DNA from: Lachnospiraceae bacterium
GTDB lineage: Bacteria; Bacillota; Clostridia; Lachnospirales; Lachnospiraceae
Reading direction: 5' to 3'
DNA length: 51,072 nt
Assembly: GCA_017550535.1 (NCBI GenBank)
Contig: JAFZOS010000012.1
Span: 1-51,072 of the forward strand
Shown here: positions 24,946 to 33,914 of the stretch, in pieces
Layout of the letters: the number at the start of each line of letters is the position of its first letter
How positions within the stretch are numbered: position 1 is the stretch's first letter
The notes under the pieces: generated by a model
What the model was told of the DNA's origin: nothing
What the model saw: only the letters and a program-made list of their open reading frames with translations
The model's database searches: none
Position numbers and translations under genes: made by a program

Positions 24946-27030
24946 ATGTACAAGAGTTATTCGATTGAGATCGGCGGACGTACACTTACTGTTGATGTTG
25001 GACGTGTCGCCAAGCAGGCTAACGGTGCAGCGCTTATGCATTACGGTGATACCACCGTTCTGTGTACCGCAACGGCATCCGATAAGCCCCGTGAAGGTAT
25101 TGATTTCTTCCCGCTCTCTGTTGAGTTCGAGGAGAAGATGTATGCAGTAGGTAAGATCCCCGGAGGATTTAACAAGAGGGAAGGCAAGGCATCAGAGAAC
25201 GCAGTGCTTACCGCACGTGTAATCGACCGCCCGATGCGTCCCCTGTTCCCGAAGGATTACAGGAATGACTGTACTCTTAACAACCTCGTATTATCGGTTG
25301 ATCCTGAGTGCCGTCCCGAGTTGGTTGCAATGCTTGGTTCAGCCATCGCAACATCCATTTCGGATATACCTTTCTGCGGCCCCTGCGCAACAACACAGGT
25401 TGGAATGATCGACGGTAAGTTCATCATAAACCCCAGCCAGGAGCAGTGGAAGAGCGGCGACCTTAACCTTACCGTTGCTTCAACGGCCGAGAAGGTCATC
25501 ATGATCGAGGCAGGCGCCAACGAGATCCCCGAGGCCAAGATGATCGAAGCGATCTACATGGCCCATGAGGAGAATCAGAAGATCATCGAGTTCATCAACA
25601 AGATGGTTGCCGAGGTTGGTAAGCCCAAACATGAGTATGAGTCATGCGCTATCCCCGAGGAGCTTTTTGCAAAGATGAAGGAGATCGTTCCTCCCGAGGA
25701 GATGGAAGGCGCAGTATTTACTGACGAGAAGCAGGTACGTGAGGAAAATATCCGTAACATCACCGCTCGTCTTGAAGAAGCATTTGCCGACAATGAGGAA
25801 TGGCTTGCCATCCTTGGCGAAGCGATATATCAGTATGAGAAGAAGACGGTACGTAAGATGATCCTTAAGGATCACAAGCGTCCCGACGGTCGTGAGATAA
25901 CACAGATCCGTCCTTTGGCGGCAGAGGTCGATCTTATTCCCCGTGTTCACGGTTCTGCAATGTTCACGCGCGGACAGACCCAGATCTGCGATATCTGTAC
26001 ACTGGCTCCGCTTTCGGAGATGCAGAGGATCGACGGGCTTGATTCTAACGAAGTAAACAAGCGTTACATGCATCATTATAACTTCCCGAGCTACTCTGTC
26101 GGCGAGACAAAGCCTTCAAGGGGACCGGGACGTCGTGAGATCGGTCACGGAGCACTGGCTGAGAGGGCTCTTATTCCGGTACTTCCTTCGGAAGAGGAAT
26201 TCCCTTACGCTATCCGCTGCGTATCCGAGACATTTGAGTCTAACGGCTCAACATCAATGGCTTCAACATGTGCATCCTGTATGTCCCTTATGGCTGCAGG
26301 TGTTCCGATAAAGAAGATGGTTGCAGGTATAAGCTGCGGTCTTGTTACGGGCGATACCGATGATGATTTCGTACTCCTTACCGATATCCAGGGTCTTGAG
26401 GACTTCTTCGGAGACATGGACTTCAAGGTAACCGGTACTACCGAAGGTATCACGGCCATCCAGATGGATATCAAGATCCACGGCCTTACAAGGCCCATCG
26501 TTGAGGGCGCCATCGCACGCTGCCGTGAGGCAAGGCTGTTCATCATGGACAACTGCATGAAGCCGGCTATTTCGGCACCCAGGGAAAATGTTAACGAATA
26601 CGCACCCAAGATCATCCAGATCAAGATCGATCCCGAGAAGATCGGTGATGTTGTCGGCCAGCGCGGCAAGACGATCAATGCCATCATCGATGAGTGCGGC
26701 GTTAAGATCGATATTACGGATGACGGTTCGGTATCCGTATGCGGCACCGAGAAGGAAGGCATGGACAAGGCCCTTGAATACATCAGGACTATCGTATCCG
26801 AGTTCGAGGAAGGTAAGATGTATTCCGGTAAGGTTGTAAGCATCAAGGAATTCGGCGCATTCATCGAGTTCGCTCCCGGCAAGGAGGGCATGGTCCACAT
26901 CAGTAAGATCGCCAAGGAGAGGATCAACCGCGTTGAGGACGTGCTCACACTCGGTGATGTCGTTAAGTGTAAGTGCTTAGGCAAGGATAAGATGGGAAGG
27001 ATAAGCTTCTCGATCAAGGACGCTCAATAG
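24946..27030 (+). CDS. pnp: Polyribonucleotide nucleotidyltransferase (PNPase)
   Basis: 694 residues, the usual length. Two RNase PH-like cores (about 1-220 and 300-550) carry FFPLSVEFEEKMYAVGKIPGG... and the FTRGQTQ and SYSVGETKPSRGPGRREIGHG blocks. The KH domain has GDVVGQRGKTINAIIDECG and the S1 domain EFGAFIEFAPGKEGMVHISK. PNPase degrades RNA phosphorolytically from the 3' end. AAGGAAGGAGAATCAC precedes the ATG. A long leader hairpin precedes it and a 31-bp inverted repeat follows the stop by 7 bases. Confidence 0.97.
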   Translation: MYKSYSIEIGGRTLTVDVGRVAKQANGAALMHYGDTTVLCTATASDKPREGIDFFPLSVEFEEKMYAVGKIPGGFNKREGKASENAVLTARVIDRPMRPLFPKDYRNDCTLNNLVLSVDPECRPELVAMLGSAIATSISDIPFCGPCATTQVGMIDGKFIINPSQEQWKSGDLNLTVASTAEKVIMIEAGANEIPEAKMIEAIYMAHEENQKIIEFINKMVAEVGKPKHEYESCAIPEELFAKMKEIVPPEEMEGAVFTDEKQVREENIRNITARLEEAFADNEEWLAILGEAIYQYEKKTVRKMILKDHKRPDGREITQIRPLAAEVDLIPRVHGSAMFTRGQTQICDICTLAPLSEMQRIDGLDSNEVNKRYMHHYNFPSYSVGETKPSRGPGRREIGHGALAERALIPVLPSEEEFPYAIRCVSETFESNGSTSMASTCASCMSLMAAGVPIKKMVAGISCGLVTGDTDDDFVLLTDIQGLEDFFGDMDFKVTGTTEGITAIQMDIKIHGLTRPIVEGAIARCREARLFIMDNCMKPAISAPRENVNEYAPKIIQIKIDPEKIGDVVGQRGKTINAIIDECGVKIDITDDGSVSVCGTEKEGMDKALEYIRTIVSEFEEGKMYSGKVVSIKEFGAFIEFAPGKEGMVHISKIAKERINRVEDVLTLGDVVKCKCLGKDKMGRISFSIKDAQ

Positions 27031-27037
27031 ATTTTTC

Positions 27038-27103
27038 GGACACGGGGACGGTTCTTCCGTCTGGTTTTTGCGAAAACCAGACGGAAGAACCGTCCCCGTG
27101 TCC
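27038..27103 (+). repeat. Perfect 31-bp inverted repeat after pnp (REP/MITE-like hairpin)
   Basis: Bases 27038-27068 and 27073-27103 are exact reverse complements with only TGCG between them. The arm begins GGACACGGGGACGG and ends CTGGTTTT. There is no T-tract after it, so it is not a simple terminator, though it would stabilise or end the pnp message. The core GGGGACGG recurs in the two repeats that flank the LacI-type/EAL gene (45272 and 48638), suggesting a dispersed repeat family. Confidence 0.85.
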
Positions 27104-27566
27104 TCAGTTATATGTAAACCTAAATAGTCTGACAATTATATTTAAAATAACACCCCACACATACAAATCTCAAAAAAAGTACTTGACAAACAGAAGTCGC
27201 TTAAAAACTGTATTCACAGACTTATCAACAAGATACGCAAACATTAAAATATGACTTAGCGAATGGCTTGATTATGTAAATTGATGCGTGAAACGTCTAT
27301 AAATGTGCGTTTGACACGCTGTTGACATTGTGGATATCTGTAAAAACGAATGTTTCAAATTTGAAAATATCCGGGATGTGGATAAGTCTGTAAATATAAT
27401 CAGCCTGTATGTTATTGAAACACAATTCGATAAAAAGTCAGACAACGATGACGGAAAACGATGTATGTGACATTTGCCGGTTTGAAGGTAGGAAATGTGG
27501 CAATAATGCCCATCCTGTGGTATCATAAATGCGTTTATAAACATGAAGTTTATGTGGAGGTATGCT
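27104..27566. other. AT-rich intergenic region before deoB with repeated DnaA-box-like motifs
   Basis: No credible gene lies here. A 20-base motif occurs at 27377-27396 (TGTGGATAAGTCTGTAAATA) and inverted at 27211-27230 with 18 of 20 bases the same. A third copy at 27329-27346 lacks two bases. Each contains a DnaA-box-like core: TGTGGATAA (perfect), TTATCAACA and TGTGGATAT (one change each). A perfect 14-bp palindrome TTTCAAATTTGAAA lies at 27353-27366, and GCGTGAAACG (27286-27295) can pair with CGTTT/CACGC up to 27319. The last 150 bases show nothing clear beyond the deoB ribosome binding site. Confidence 0.6.
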
Positions 27567-28697
27567 ATGGCAAAACGGGTGATCCTCATAGTTATGGACA
27601 GTTTCGGGATAGGCGATGCTCCCGATGCGGATAAATTCGGTGATTCAGGGACAAATACGATGAAGTCCTGCTACGGGAGTAAGGAATTCAGGGCGGATAA
27701 CTTAAGGAAGCTCGGGATTTTCAATATAGACGGTATTGATTACGATGCGGGTACCGATGATCCCATCGGCGCGTACGCAAGGCTTATCGAAGCTTCGGCA
27801 GGCAAGGATACGACGATAGGACACTGGGAGATAGCGGGACTGATTTCTCCGGATCCGCTGCCTGTATTTCCCGACGGCTTTCCGCAGGAGGTGCTTGATG
27901 AGGTTAAAAAGGCAACGGGGCGCGGAGTCCTTTGCAACAAGCCGTATTCAGGAACCAAAGTCATAAATGATTACGGAGACGAGCATGTAAAGACAGGCGA
28001 CCTTATCATATATACTTCGGCCGATTCTGTATTTCAGATCGCTGCCCATGAGGACGTAGTGCCCCTTGAGGAGCTTTATGAGATATGCAGGACCTGCCGG
28101 AAGGGGCTTAAGGGTAAATACGGAGTAGGCAGAGTCATAGCCCGTCCGTTTATAGGAACAAGCGGCAATTACACAAGGACGAGCAACAGGCATGATTTCT
28201 CGCTGCTGCCGCCCGATAAGACCATGCTCGATCATATAAAGGATGCCGGTAAAGATGTCCTTGCGGTCGGCAAGATATTCGATATATTTGCGGGAGCCGG
28301 TATAACGGAGCATGTATATACGAGCGGAAACCCCGACGGCATTGAAAAGACGCTTGAATTCATGGACCGCGACTTTGACGGACTTTTGTTCGTAAACCTC
28401 GTCGATTACGATATGCTCTACGGCCACCGCCGTGATATCGACGGTTACGCTAAGGCTGTCGCATATTTTGATGCTAAGCTGCCCGAAATATTTGCAAAAA
28501 TGCGCGATGATGATGTGCTCATGATAACAGCGGACCACGGCTGCGATCCTGCCTTTACAAAAACGACGGATCACACCCGCGAATGCGTGCCGCTTCTAAT
28601 GTATGGCAAAAACATAAAGCCCGGCAGCCTCGGCACCCACGATACATTCGCGTATATTTCAGACACCATTCTTGACTACCTTGGAATAGAAGGATAA
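27567..28697 (+). CDS. deoB: Phosphopentomutase
   Basis: 376 residues from the ATG at 27567, which has TGGAGG seven bases upstream; an earlier in-frame ATG at 27543 lacks a ribosome binding site. The alkaline-phosphatase-superfamily metal ligands are in VMDSFGIGDAPDA, NLVDYDMLYGHRRD, TADHGCDP and DHTRE. DeoB interconverts ribose/deoxyribose 1- and 5-phosphates in nucleoside salvage. No deoC or nucleoside phosphorylase gene is adjacent. It is followed 5 bases later by prfC and preceded by an intergenic region rich in protein-binding-like repeats. Confidence 0.95.
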   Translation: MAKRVILIVMDSFGIGDAPDADKFGDSGTNTMKSCYGSKEFRADNLRKLGIFNIDGIDYDAGTDDPIGAYARLIEASAGKDTTIGHWEIAGLISPDPLPVFPDGFPQEVLDEVKKATGRGVLCNKPYSGTKVINDYGDEHVKTGDLIIYTSADSVFQIAAHEDVVPLEELYEICRTCRKGLKGKYGVGRVIARPFIGTSGNYTRTSNRHDFSLLPPDKTMLDHIKDAGKDVLAVGKIFDIFAGAGITEHVYTSGNPDGIEKTLEFMDRDFDGLLFVNLVDYDMLYGHRRDIDGYAKAVAYFDAKLPEIFAKMRDDDVLMITADHGCDPAFTKTTDHTRECVPLLMYGKNIKPGSLGTHDTFAYISDTILDYLGIEG

Positions 28698-28702
28698 CTA
28701 TC

Positions 28703-30292
28703 ATGTACGAAAACGAGATCAACAAGCGGCGTACGTTTGCGATCATATCGCACCCGGATGCCGGCAAAACAACATTAACCGAGAAATTCCTGTTATACGG
28801 AGGCGCGATAAACCTCGCCGGCTCCGTAAAAGGCAAGGCGACCGCAAGGCATGCCGTGTCCGACTGGATGGAGATCGAGAAGGAGAGGGGTATTTCGGTA
28901 ACCTCATCGGTACTGCAGTTTGAATACGACGGATTCTGCATAAACATCCTGGATACCCCCGGCCACCAGGACTTTTCGGAGGATACCTACAGGACCCTGA
29001 TGGCGGCCGATTCTGCCGTCATGGTAATTGACGCGAGCAAGGGCGTTGAGGCCCAGACAAGGAAGCTTTTCAAAGTATGTGCGATGCGCGGGATCCCGAT
29101 CTTTACGTTCATAAACAAGATGGACCGTGACGCAAACGATACCTTCGAACTCCTTGACGATATCGAAAAGGAGCTCGGCGTGGCAACATGTCCCGTGAAC
29201 TGGCCGATAGGCTCGGGCAAGCGCTTCAAGGGCGTGTATGACAGGAACAAAAAGGCTGTCATGACATTTTCGGATACCGAGAAAGGTACAAAGGAGGGGC
29301 ATACGGATGTGCTCCCGCTTGATGATGAAAAAGGGCTCAGGGAATTCATAGGCGATGAGGCCTGCGATACCCTGCTTGACGAGATAGAGCTTATCGACGG
29401 CGCCAGCGCCGAATTTGACCTTGATGAGGTGCAAAGCGGCAAACTGTCGCCCGTGTTCTTCGGTTCGGCGCTCACAAACTTCGGCGTTGAGATATTCCTT
29501 AAGTACTTTTTGGAGATGACGACAACACCGCTTGCGAGGAAGGCCGACTGCGGCATCATCGATCCTACGGAAAATGACTTTTCCGCATTTGTCTTCAAGA
29601 TCCAGGCCAACATGAACAAGGCCCACCGCGACAGGATAGCCTTCATGAGGATATGTTCGGGAAGGTTCGACGCGGGCATGGAGGTTAAACACGTTCAGGG
29701 CGGCCGCGTGATGAGGCTTTCGCAGCCCCAGCAGATGATGGCGGATTCAAGACATGTGGTTGATGAAGCCTACGCGGGCGATATCATCGGCGTGTTCGAT
29801 CCCGGCGTATTTTCGATAGGCGATACGATATGCATGCCTGATAAGACCTTCGAATATGAGGGCATCCCTACGTTCGCGCCCGAGCATTTTGCAAGAGTCA
29901 CACAGATGGACACTATGAAGCGCAAGCAGTTCGTCAAGGGCATCAACCAGATAGCGCAGGAGGGTGCTATACAGATATTTCAGGAGATAGGCTCCGGAAT
30001 GGAGGAGATAATCGTAGGCGTTGTCGGCGTCCTGCAGTTCGAAGTATTAAAATACAGGCTCGAAAATGAGTACAACGTAGAAATAAAGCTTGAGAACCTG
30101 CCGTATGAGCATATCCGCTGGATCGAGAATAAGGACGAGGTGGACGTCATGAAGCTGACGGGCACTTCCGACATGAAGAGGATACAGGACCTTAAGGGCA
30201 ATCCGCTCCTTCTGTTCGTTAACAGCTGGAGTGTGGGCATGGTCCTTGAAAGGAACGAAGGACTGAAGCTTACCGAATTCGGCCGCAATTAA
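28703..30292 (+). CDS. prfC: Peptide chain release factor 3
   Basis: 529 residues, the RF3 length. GTPase motifs are SHPDAGKTTLTEKFLLYGG, DTPGHQDFSEDTYR and NKMDRDAND. The C-terminal domains include IGVVGVLQFEVLKYRL-like sequence (VGVVGVLQFEVL). RF3 is a GTPase that recycles RF1/RF2 after termination. It starts 5 bases after deoB and is probably expressed from the same message. The start has a poor Shine-Dalgarno sequence (GGATAACTATC), suggesting coupling to deoB. Confidence 0.95.
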   Translation: MYENEINKRRTFAIISHPDAGKTTLTEKFLLYGGAINLAGSVKGKATARHAVSDWMEIEKERGISVTSSVLQFEYDGFCINILDTPGHQDFSEDTYRTLMAADSAVMVIDASKGVEAQTRKLFKVCAMRGIPIFTFINKMDRDANDTFELLDDIEKELGVATCPVNWPIGSGKRFKGVYDRNKKAVMTFSDTEKGTKEGHTDVLPLDDEKGLREFIGDEACDTLLDEIELIDGASAEFDLDEVQSGKLSPVFFGSALTNFGVEIFLKYFLEMTTTPLARKADCGIIDPTENDFSAFVFKIQANMNKAHRDRIAFMRICSGRFDAGMEVKHVQGGRVMRLSQPQQMMADSRHVVDEAYAGDIIGVFDPGVFSIGDTICMPDKTFEYEGIPTFAPEHFARVTQMDTMKRKQFVKGINQIAQEGAIQIFQEIGSGMEEIIVGVVGVLQFEVLKYRLENEYNVEIKLENLPYEHIRWIENKDEVDVMKLTGTSDMKRIQDLKGNPLLLFVNSWSVGMVLERNEGLKLTEFGRN

Positions 30293-30340
30293 GGTATGCA
30301 TAAAACAGAACTATGATATGAAACGCAATTAGGATTATAT

Positions 30341-31714
30341 ATGAAACAAAAAAAGGGGCGTATGAATTTAATTAAGGGCTCTGAAAAGGCAGCCGGATAC
30401 CTTGCGGCACTCTGCCTTACAGCGTTATGCTTAACGGGCTGCAAGCTTCCCGGCTTTCTGTATGACGCCAAGTGCTGGTTCGACGACATCGTTGATGACG
30501 TTAAGTATCTGCTCTCCGATGATGAGGAATACGAACCGGTCGTCATAGCGGACACCGGCCGTAAAGACGGAAACAGCTCGTCGGATAGTATCAATATCGA
30601 TACGGAAGTAAAAGAAGAAGTAATAAAGATAGAAGATGCCGATCCCGATGAAATGCAGGATGGGGATCAGTCGGCCGGCGACGATGTCTTAAAAGAAAAG
30701 CTTAAGGACGAAAGGTACTATGCCTATCATACCTTAAGCGATGGCGAGCAGACGATATACAGGATGCTGTACACATCTTTCTTTGATTTCGGGAAAAAGG
30801 TGAACATGCCGACACGCAATCCCGAGATGATCGATAAGGCCTTCGACTGCGTGATGGCCGACAATCCGGAGCTGTTCTATCTAAAGGGCTACAACCTTAT
30901 AAAATACGAGCGCGGAGGCGTTGTTGAGCAGCTGGCCGTTTCGGGTATGTACACCATGACCCGCGAGGATGCGAGGATGCATCAGGAACGCGCGGATAAA
31001 TATGTCGATGCCTGCCTTGCGGGTGCGCCGTCCGGTCCCGATGACTACGCGAAGGTGAAATACCTCTATGAATACATAATCGACAACACCGAATACGACC
31101 TTGCGGCCCCGAACGGCCAGAATTACCTAAGCGTATTTGAGGACAGGCGCAGCGTATGCCAGGGCTACGCGACCGCGATGCAGTATATGATGAACCGCAT
31201 GGGCCTCTTCTGCACGGTCGTCCGCGGCATAACGCACGGCAGCGAGCGCCACGCCTGGAACCTTGTAAAGGCCGACGGTGATTATTATTACGTTGATGTC
31301 ACGTGGGGCGATATGTCCTATGAACTGTCTGCGGACCGCGATATGTCCGCACTCCCGGCACCGCCGAAGATAAGCTATGATTATCTCTGCCTCACAACTG
31401 AGGAAATAAGTAAGACTCACACGATCGACAGCGCTTTCCCGCTGCCGCAGTGCACATCCATGAATGACTATTATTATGTCAGGGAAGGCAACTATTTTAC
31501 GGCCGTAAACGAGGAACAGCTAAGGAACGTGTTTGACACGGCTTATGCGCGGGGCGATGAGATGGTGACCGTAAAATGCTCTGACGAGGCGGTATTTGCC
31601 GATATGTCATCCTATCTTACCGGTGACAGCCGGATATTCGATTACTTGAGGGGCTCGAAAAATGTCAATTATGTGACTCTCGACAACCTTAACGAACTCA
31701 TTTTTTACCTGTAA
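30341..31714 (+). CDS. Transglutaminase-like lipoprotein
   Basis: 457 residues. The signal sequence ends in the lipobox LCLTGC (Cys34), so the protein should be anchored to the outer face of the membrane. An acidic linker (about 55-120) is followed by a domain ending in a transglutaminase/protease-like core with Cys273 (SVCQGYA), His304 (HAWNLV) and Asp319 (YYYVDVTWGD), an apparently complete triad. Such proteins occur in Clostridia near cell-surface genes; activity could be a peptidase or cross-linker. A start at the ATG 30362, behind AAAGGGGCGT, would give a more usual 27-residue signal and is a good alternative. The C-terminal 120 residues lack a recognised fold. Confidence 0.85.
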   Translation: MKQKKGRMNLIKGSEKAAGYLAALCLTALCLTGCKLPGFLYDAKCWFDDIVDDVKYLLSDDEEYEPVVIADTGRKDGNSSSDSINIDTEVKEEVIKIEDADPDEMQDGDQSAGDDVLKEKLKDERYYAYHTLSDGEQTIYRMLYTSFFDFGKKVNMPTRNPEMIDKAFDCVMADNPELFYLKGYNLIKYERGGVVEQLAVSGMYTMTREDARMHQERADKYVDACLAGAPSGPDDYAKVKYLYEYIIDNTEYDLAAPNGQNYLSVFEDRRSVCQGYATAMQYMMNRMGLFCTVVRGITHGSERHAWNLVKADGDYYYVDVTWGDMSYELSADRDMSALPAPPKISYDYLCLTTEEISKTHTIDSAFPLPQCTSMNDYYYVREGNYFTAVNEEQLRNVFDTAYARGDEMVTVKCSDEAVFADMSSYLTGDSRIFDYLRGSKNVNYVTLDNLNELIFYL

Positions 31715-31833
31715 CATAAGCATCGGAAGTATTGTCTTTAAAGCCGCCGTCATGGTATTCTGAATAAGGGAAATTATCGTTAAAACGGACACATATAAGT
31801 TTATTAAGGATCAAAAGACAGGAGGGTTACACT

Positions 31834-33450
31834 ATGAAGAGAGCTATCGCGATACTCACAGCTGCGATACTGCTTCTTTGCGCACTGCCGACAGGTTTAT
31901 ATGCGGCACCCAAGGATACCGATACAACCGGGGATCCCAAAGCATCCGAAGCAGCCGGGGATTCCGAAACAAAAGAAGAAGCCGATGAGGCTGAAACCGG
32001 GGACGCATCCGACGAATCCGAAACAGCGGAAACGGCCGAAAAACCGGACGAAGCAAGCCCGGAAGACAATATTGTCACGACCAAACACAGCGTAGTTATC
32101 AAGGGACAGACAATTCCCTATACCGCAGAAGCCGGAACGGTGACTCTTGAGAGCGGCGGTGCAACCTGCGAAATGTATTATGCGGCCTATACAAGGGATG
32201 ATGTGGAGGACACCAACGACCGCCCGATAACATTTGCATTCAACGGCGGCCCCGGTTCCAGCAGCTACTGCATCCAGTTCGGATGTCTGGGACCGCGCAA
32301 GGCTCAGATGGATGATACCGGATACGCAATATCTTTACCGGCCAAGATAGTTGACAATGAAAATTCCGTCCTTGATATGACCGATCTTGTCTTTATAGAT
32401 CCCGTAGGCACCGGCTATTCACGCGCCGCGGAGGGATCCGATGCAAATGAGTTCTATGGATATGATAACGACATCCGTTCGGTCGGCGATTTTATACGCC
32501 AGTATCTCAACAGGAACAAGAGATGGGGTTCCAAAAAGTACATTGCGGGAGAATCATACGGCACCACGCGTGCGGTCGGCCTGTGTAAGTATCTTGCGGA
32601 CACGTATACGATACATGTGAACGGATTGATGCTCGTTTCTTCTGCCAACAACTTTTCTGCGATCATTGGCAGCAACGGAAACGAAACGCCTTACCTGCTC
32701 TTTGTTCCCACATATGCCGCAGTTGCCTGGTATCACGGCAAGCTGGCTAAGGAATATCAGGATATGGAGCTTGAGGAGTTTCTTAAGGAAGTGCGGAGCT
32801 TTGTTGAGGAGGAGTATGTTCCGGCAATGTTTTTGGGAAGGCAGCTTTCCAAGGATAAAAAGGACGAAATCGCCGAAAAGCTTTCGGGATATATAGGATT
32901 ATCGAAGGATTTCGTGCTTAAGAAGAACATAAGGATAGACCCGGATGATTTCCGCAGTGAACTCTTAAGTGATGAAAAGCAGTTTGTCGGAAGATATGAC
33001 GGACGTATAAAAGGTCCCGCCACCAATGCGCCGATATATTCGGAAGCAGGCGATCCCTCTTCTTCATCTACCGATATCGCCCTGGTAAACGCTTACCTTG
33101 AATATATCACCGAAGAACTCGGGTATGAGACGGATACACCCTTCTACACGCTTTCCGAGGATGTTAACTATGCATGGAGTTTTACCGATGACGGCGGACT
33201 TATCTCACAGGAAGATATCGTCAGCGACTGCATGGCTCAGAATCCCTTCCTTAAGATATGGGTGCTCTGCAGTTACTTTGACGGTGCAACTCCGTTCTAT
33301 TCGGCTGAATGGACATATAACCATGCTTTCATAAGCGAGGACAGGGAGGATAACTTAAGCTTCACATATTATCCTTCGGGCCACATGTTCTATGTTGATA
33401 AGGAATCTTTCGATAAATTCAGGCAGGATGCCGAAAAGTGGTACGAGTAG
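31834..33450 (+). CDS. Secreted S10 family serine carboxypeptidase
   Basis: 538 residues. A signal peptide (about 1-24, cleavage after GLYA) leads into an acidic low-complexity linker rich in Glu, Asp, Ala and Thr (about 25-80). The alpha/beta hydrolase core shows FNGGPGSSS (136-144), the nucleophile Ser241 in GESYGT, Asp483 in SYFDGATP and His517 in PSGHMFY, the S10 triad. S10 enzymes remove C-terminal residues from peptides, usually at acidic pH; bacterial secreted members are less studied than the fungal and plant ones. ACAGGAGGGTTACACT precedes the ATG. The upstream 120-base gap shows no clear terminator. Confidence 0.9.
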   Translation: MKRAIAILTAAILLLCALPTGLYAAPKDTDTTGDPKASEAAGDSETKEEADEAETGDASDESETAETAEKPDEASPEDNIVTTKHSVVIKGQTIPYTAEAGTVTLESGGATCEMYYAAYTRDDVEDTNDRPITFAFNGGPGSSSYCIQFGCLGPRKAQMDDTGYAISLPAKIVDNENSVLDMTDLVFIDPVGTGYSRAAEGSDANEFYGYDNDIRSVGDFIRQYLNRNKRWGSKKYIAGESYGTTRAVGLCKYLADTYTIHVNGLMLVSSANNFSAIIGSNGNETPYLLFVPTYAAVAWYHGKLAKEYQDMELEEFLKEVRSFVEEEYVPAMFLGRQLSKDKKDEIAEKLSGYIGLSKDFVLKKNIRIDPDDFRSELLSDEKQFVGRYDGRIKGPATNAPIYSEAGDPSSSSTDIALVNAYLEYITEELGYETDTPFYTLSEDVNYAWSFTDDGGLISQEDIVSDCMAQNPFLKIWVLCSYFDGATPFYSAEWTYNHAFISEDREDNLSFTYYPSGHMFYVDKESFDKFRQDAEKWYE

Positions 33451-33458
33451 CAGCGGCA

Positions 33459-33490
33459 CAAATGCTTTTCATTTGAGCCCGATTTTGATA
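33459..33490 (+). terminator. Possible weak terminator after the S10 peptidase gene
   Basis: CAAATG (33459-33464) and CATTTG (33470-33475) form a 6-bp hairpin with loop CTTTT; a short GATTTTG run follows about 5 bases further on. TATACT at 33489-33494 may be the -10 of a promoter for the next operon, but I see no good -35. Confidence 0.25.
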
Positions 33491-33524
33491 TACTATTCTG
33501 TAAGTGTCTTAAGGAGGTATCACA

Positions 33525-33905
33525 GTGTCCAGGGAATCTGATGGAATAAAAAACAATAATCCGGGTGCATACGGTGAGGTACGCATAGCGGACGATGTTG
33601 TCGGAAACATTGCCGCCATCGCAGCGACCGAGATCGACGGCGTCGCAGGTACCGTTTCAAACGCGCCCAAGGAAGTTTTAAAGAAGATGGGTATAAGGTC
33701 AAGGTCAAAGGGAGTCCGCGTAGTCATCGAGGACGGCGCCGTTACCGTGGATCTTGCGCTCATCATGAAGTACGGATTCAACATTCCCGTTACGAGCAAA
33801 CAGGTTCAGGAAAGGGTGAGGACATCGGTCGAAAACATGACCGGACTGACCGTCCTTAATGTCGGGATCAGGATAGTCGGGATCGACATGACAAACGAGG
33901 AGTAA
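33525..33905 (+). CDS. Asp23/Gls24 family protein
   Basis: 126 residues from a GTG start with AAGGAGGT eight bases upstream. GEVRIADDVVGNIAAIAATEIDGVAG and VTVDLALIMKYGFNIPVTSKQVQERV are typical of the family (YqhY-like when placed before nusB). Asp23 proteins are linked to envelope stress; YqhY in Bacillus is connected to control of fatty acid synthesis. The gene directly precedes nusB, as in many Firmicutes, and is probably the first gene of the long operon that runs to recN. Confidence 0.92.
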   Translation: MSRESDGIKNNNPGAYGEVRIADDVVGNIAAIAATEIDGVAGTVSNAPKEVLKKMGIRSRSKGVRVVIEDGAVTVDLALIMKYGFNIPVTSKQVQERVRTSVENMTGLTVLNVGIRIVGIDMTNEE

Positions 33906-33914
33906 CTAAGCGTT

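Noticed and set aside
26205-27017. Long minus-strand open frame opposite pnp
   Set aside because: Antisense shadow of pnp; no ribosome binding site and no recognisable domain, while the + frame is certain.
27183-27400. Replication origin suggested by DnaA-box-like motifs in AT-rich DNA
   Set aside because: Only three boxes, no dnaA, dnaN, rpmH or gidA genes nearby and no clear unwinding element; kept as a regulatory motif cluster instead.
28904-29692. Long minus-strand open frames opposite prfC
   Set aside because: Two overlapping antisense frames of similar length, both artefacts of the codon pattern of prfC.
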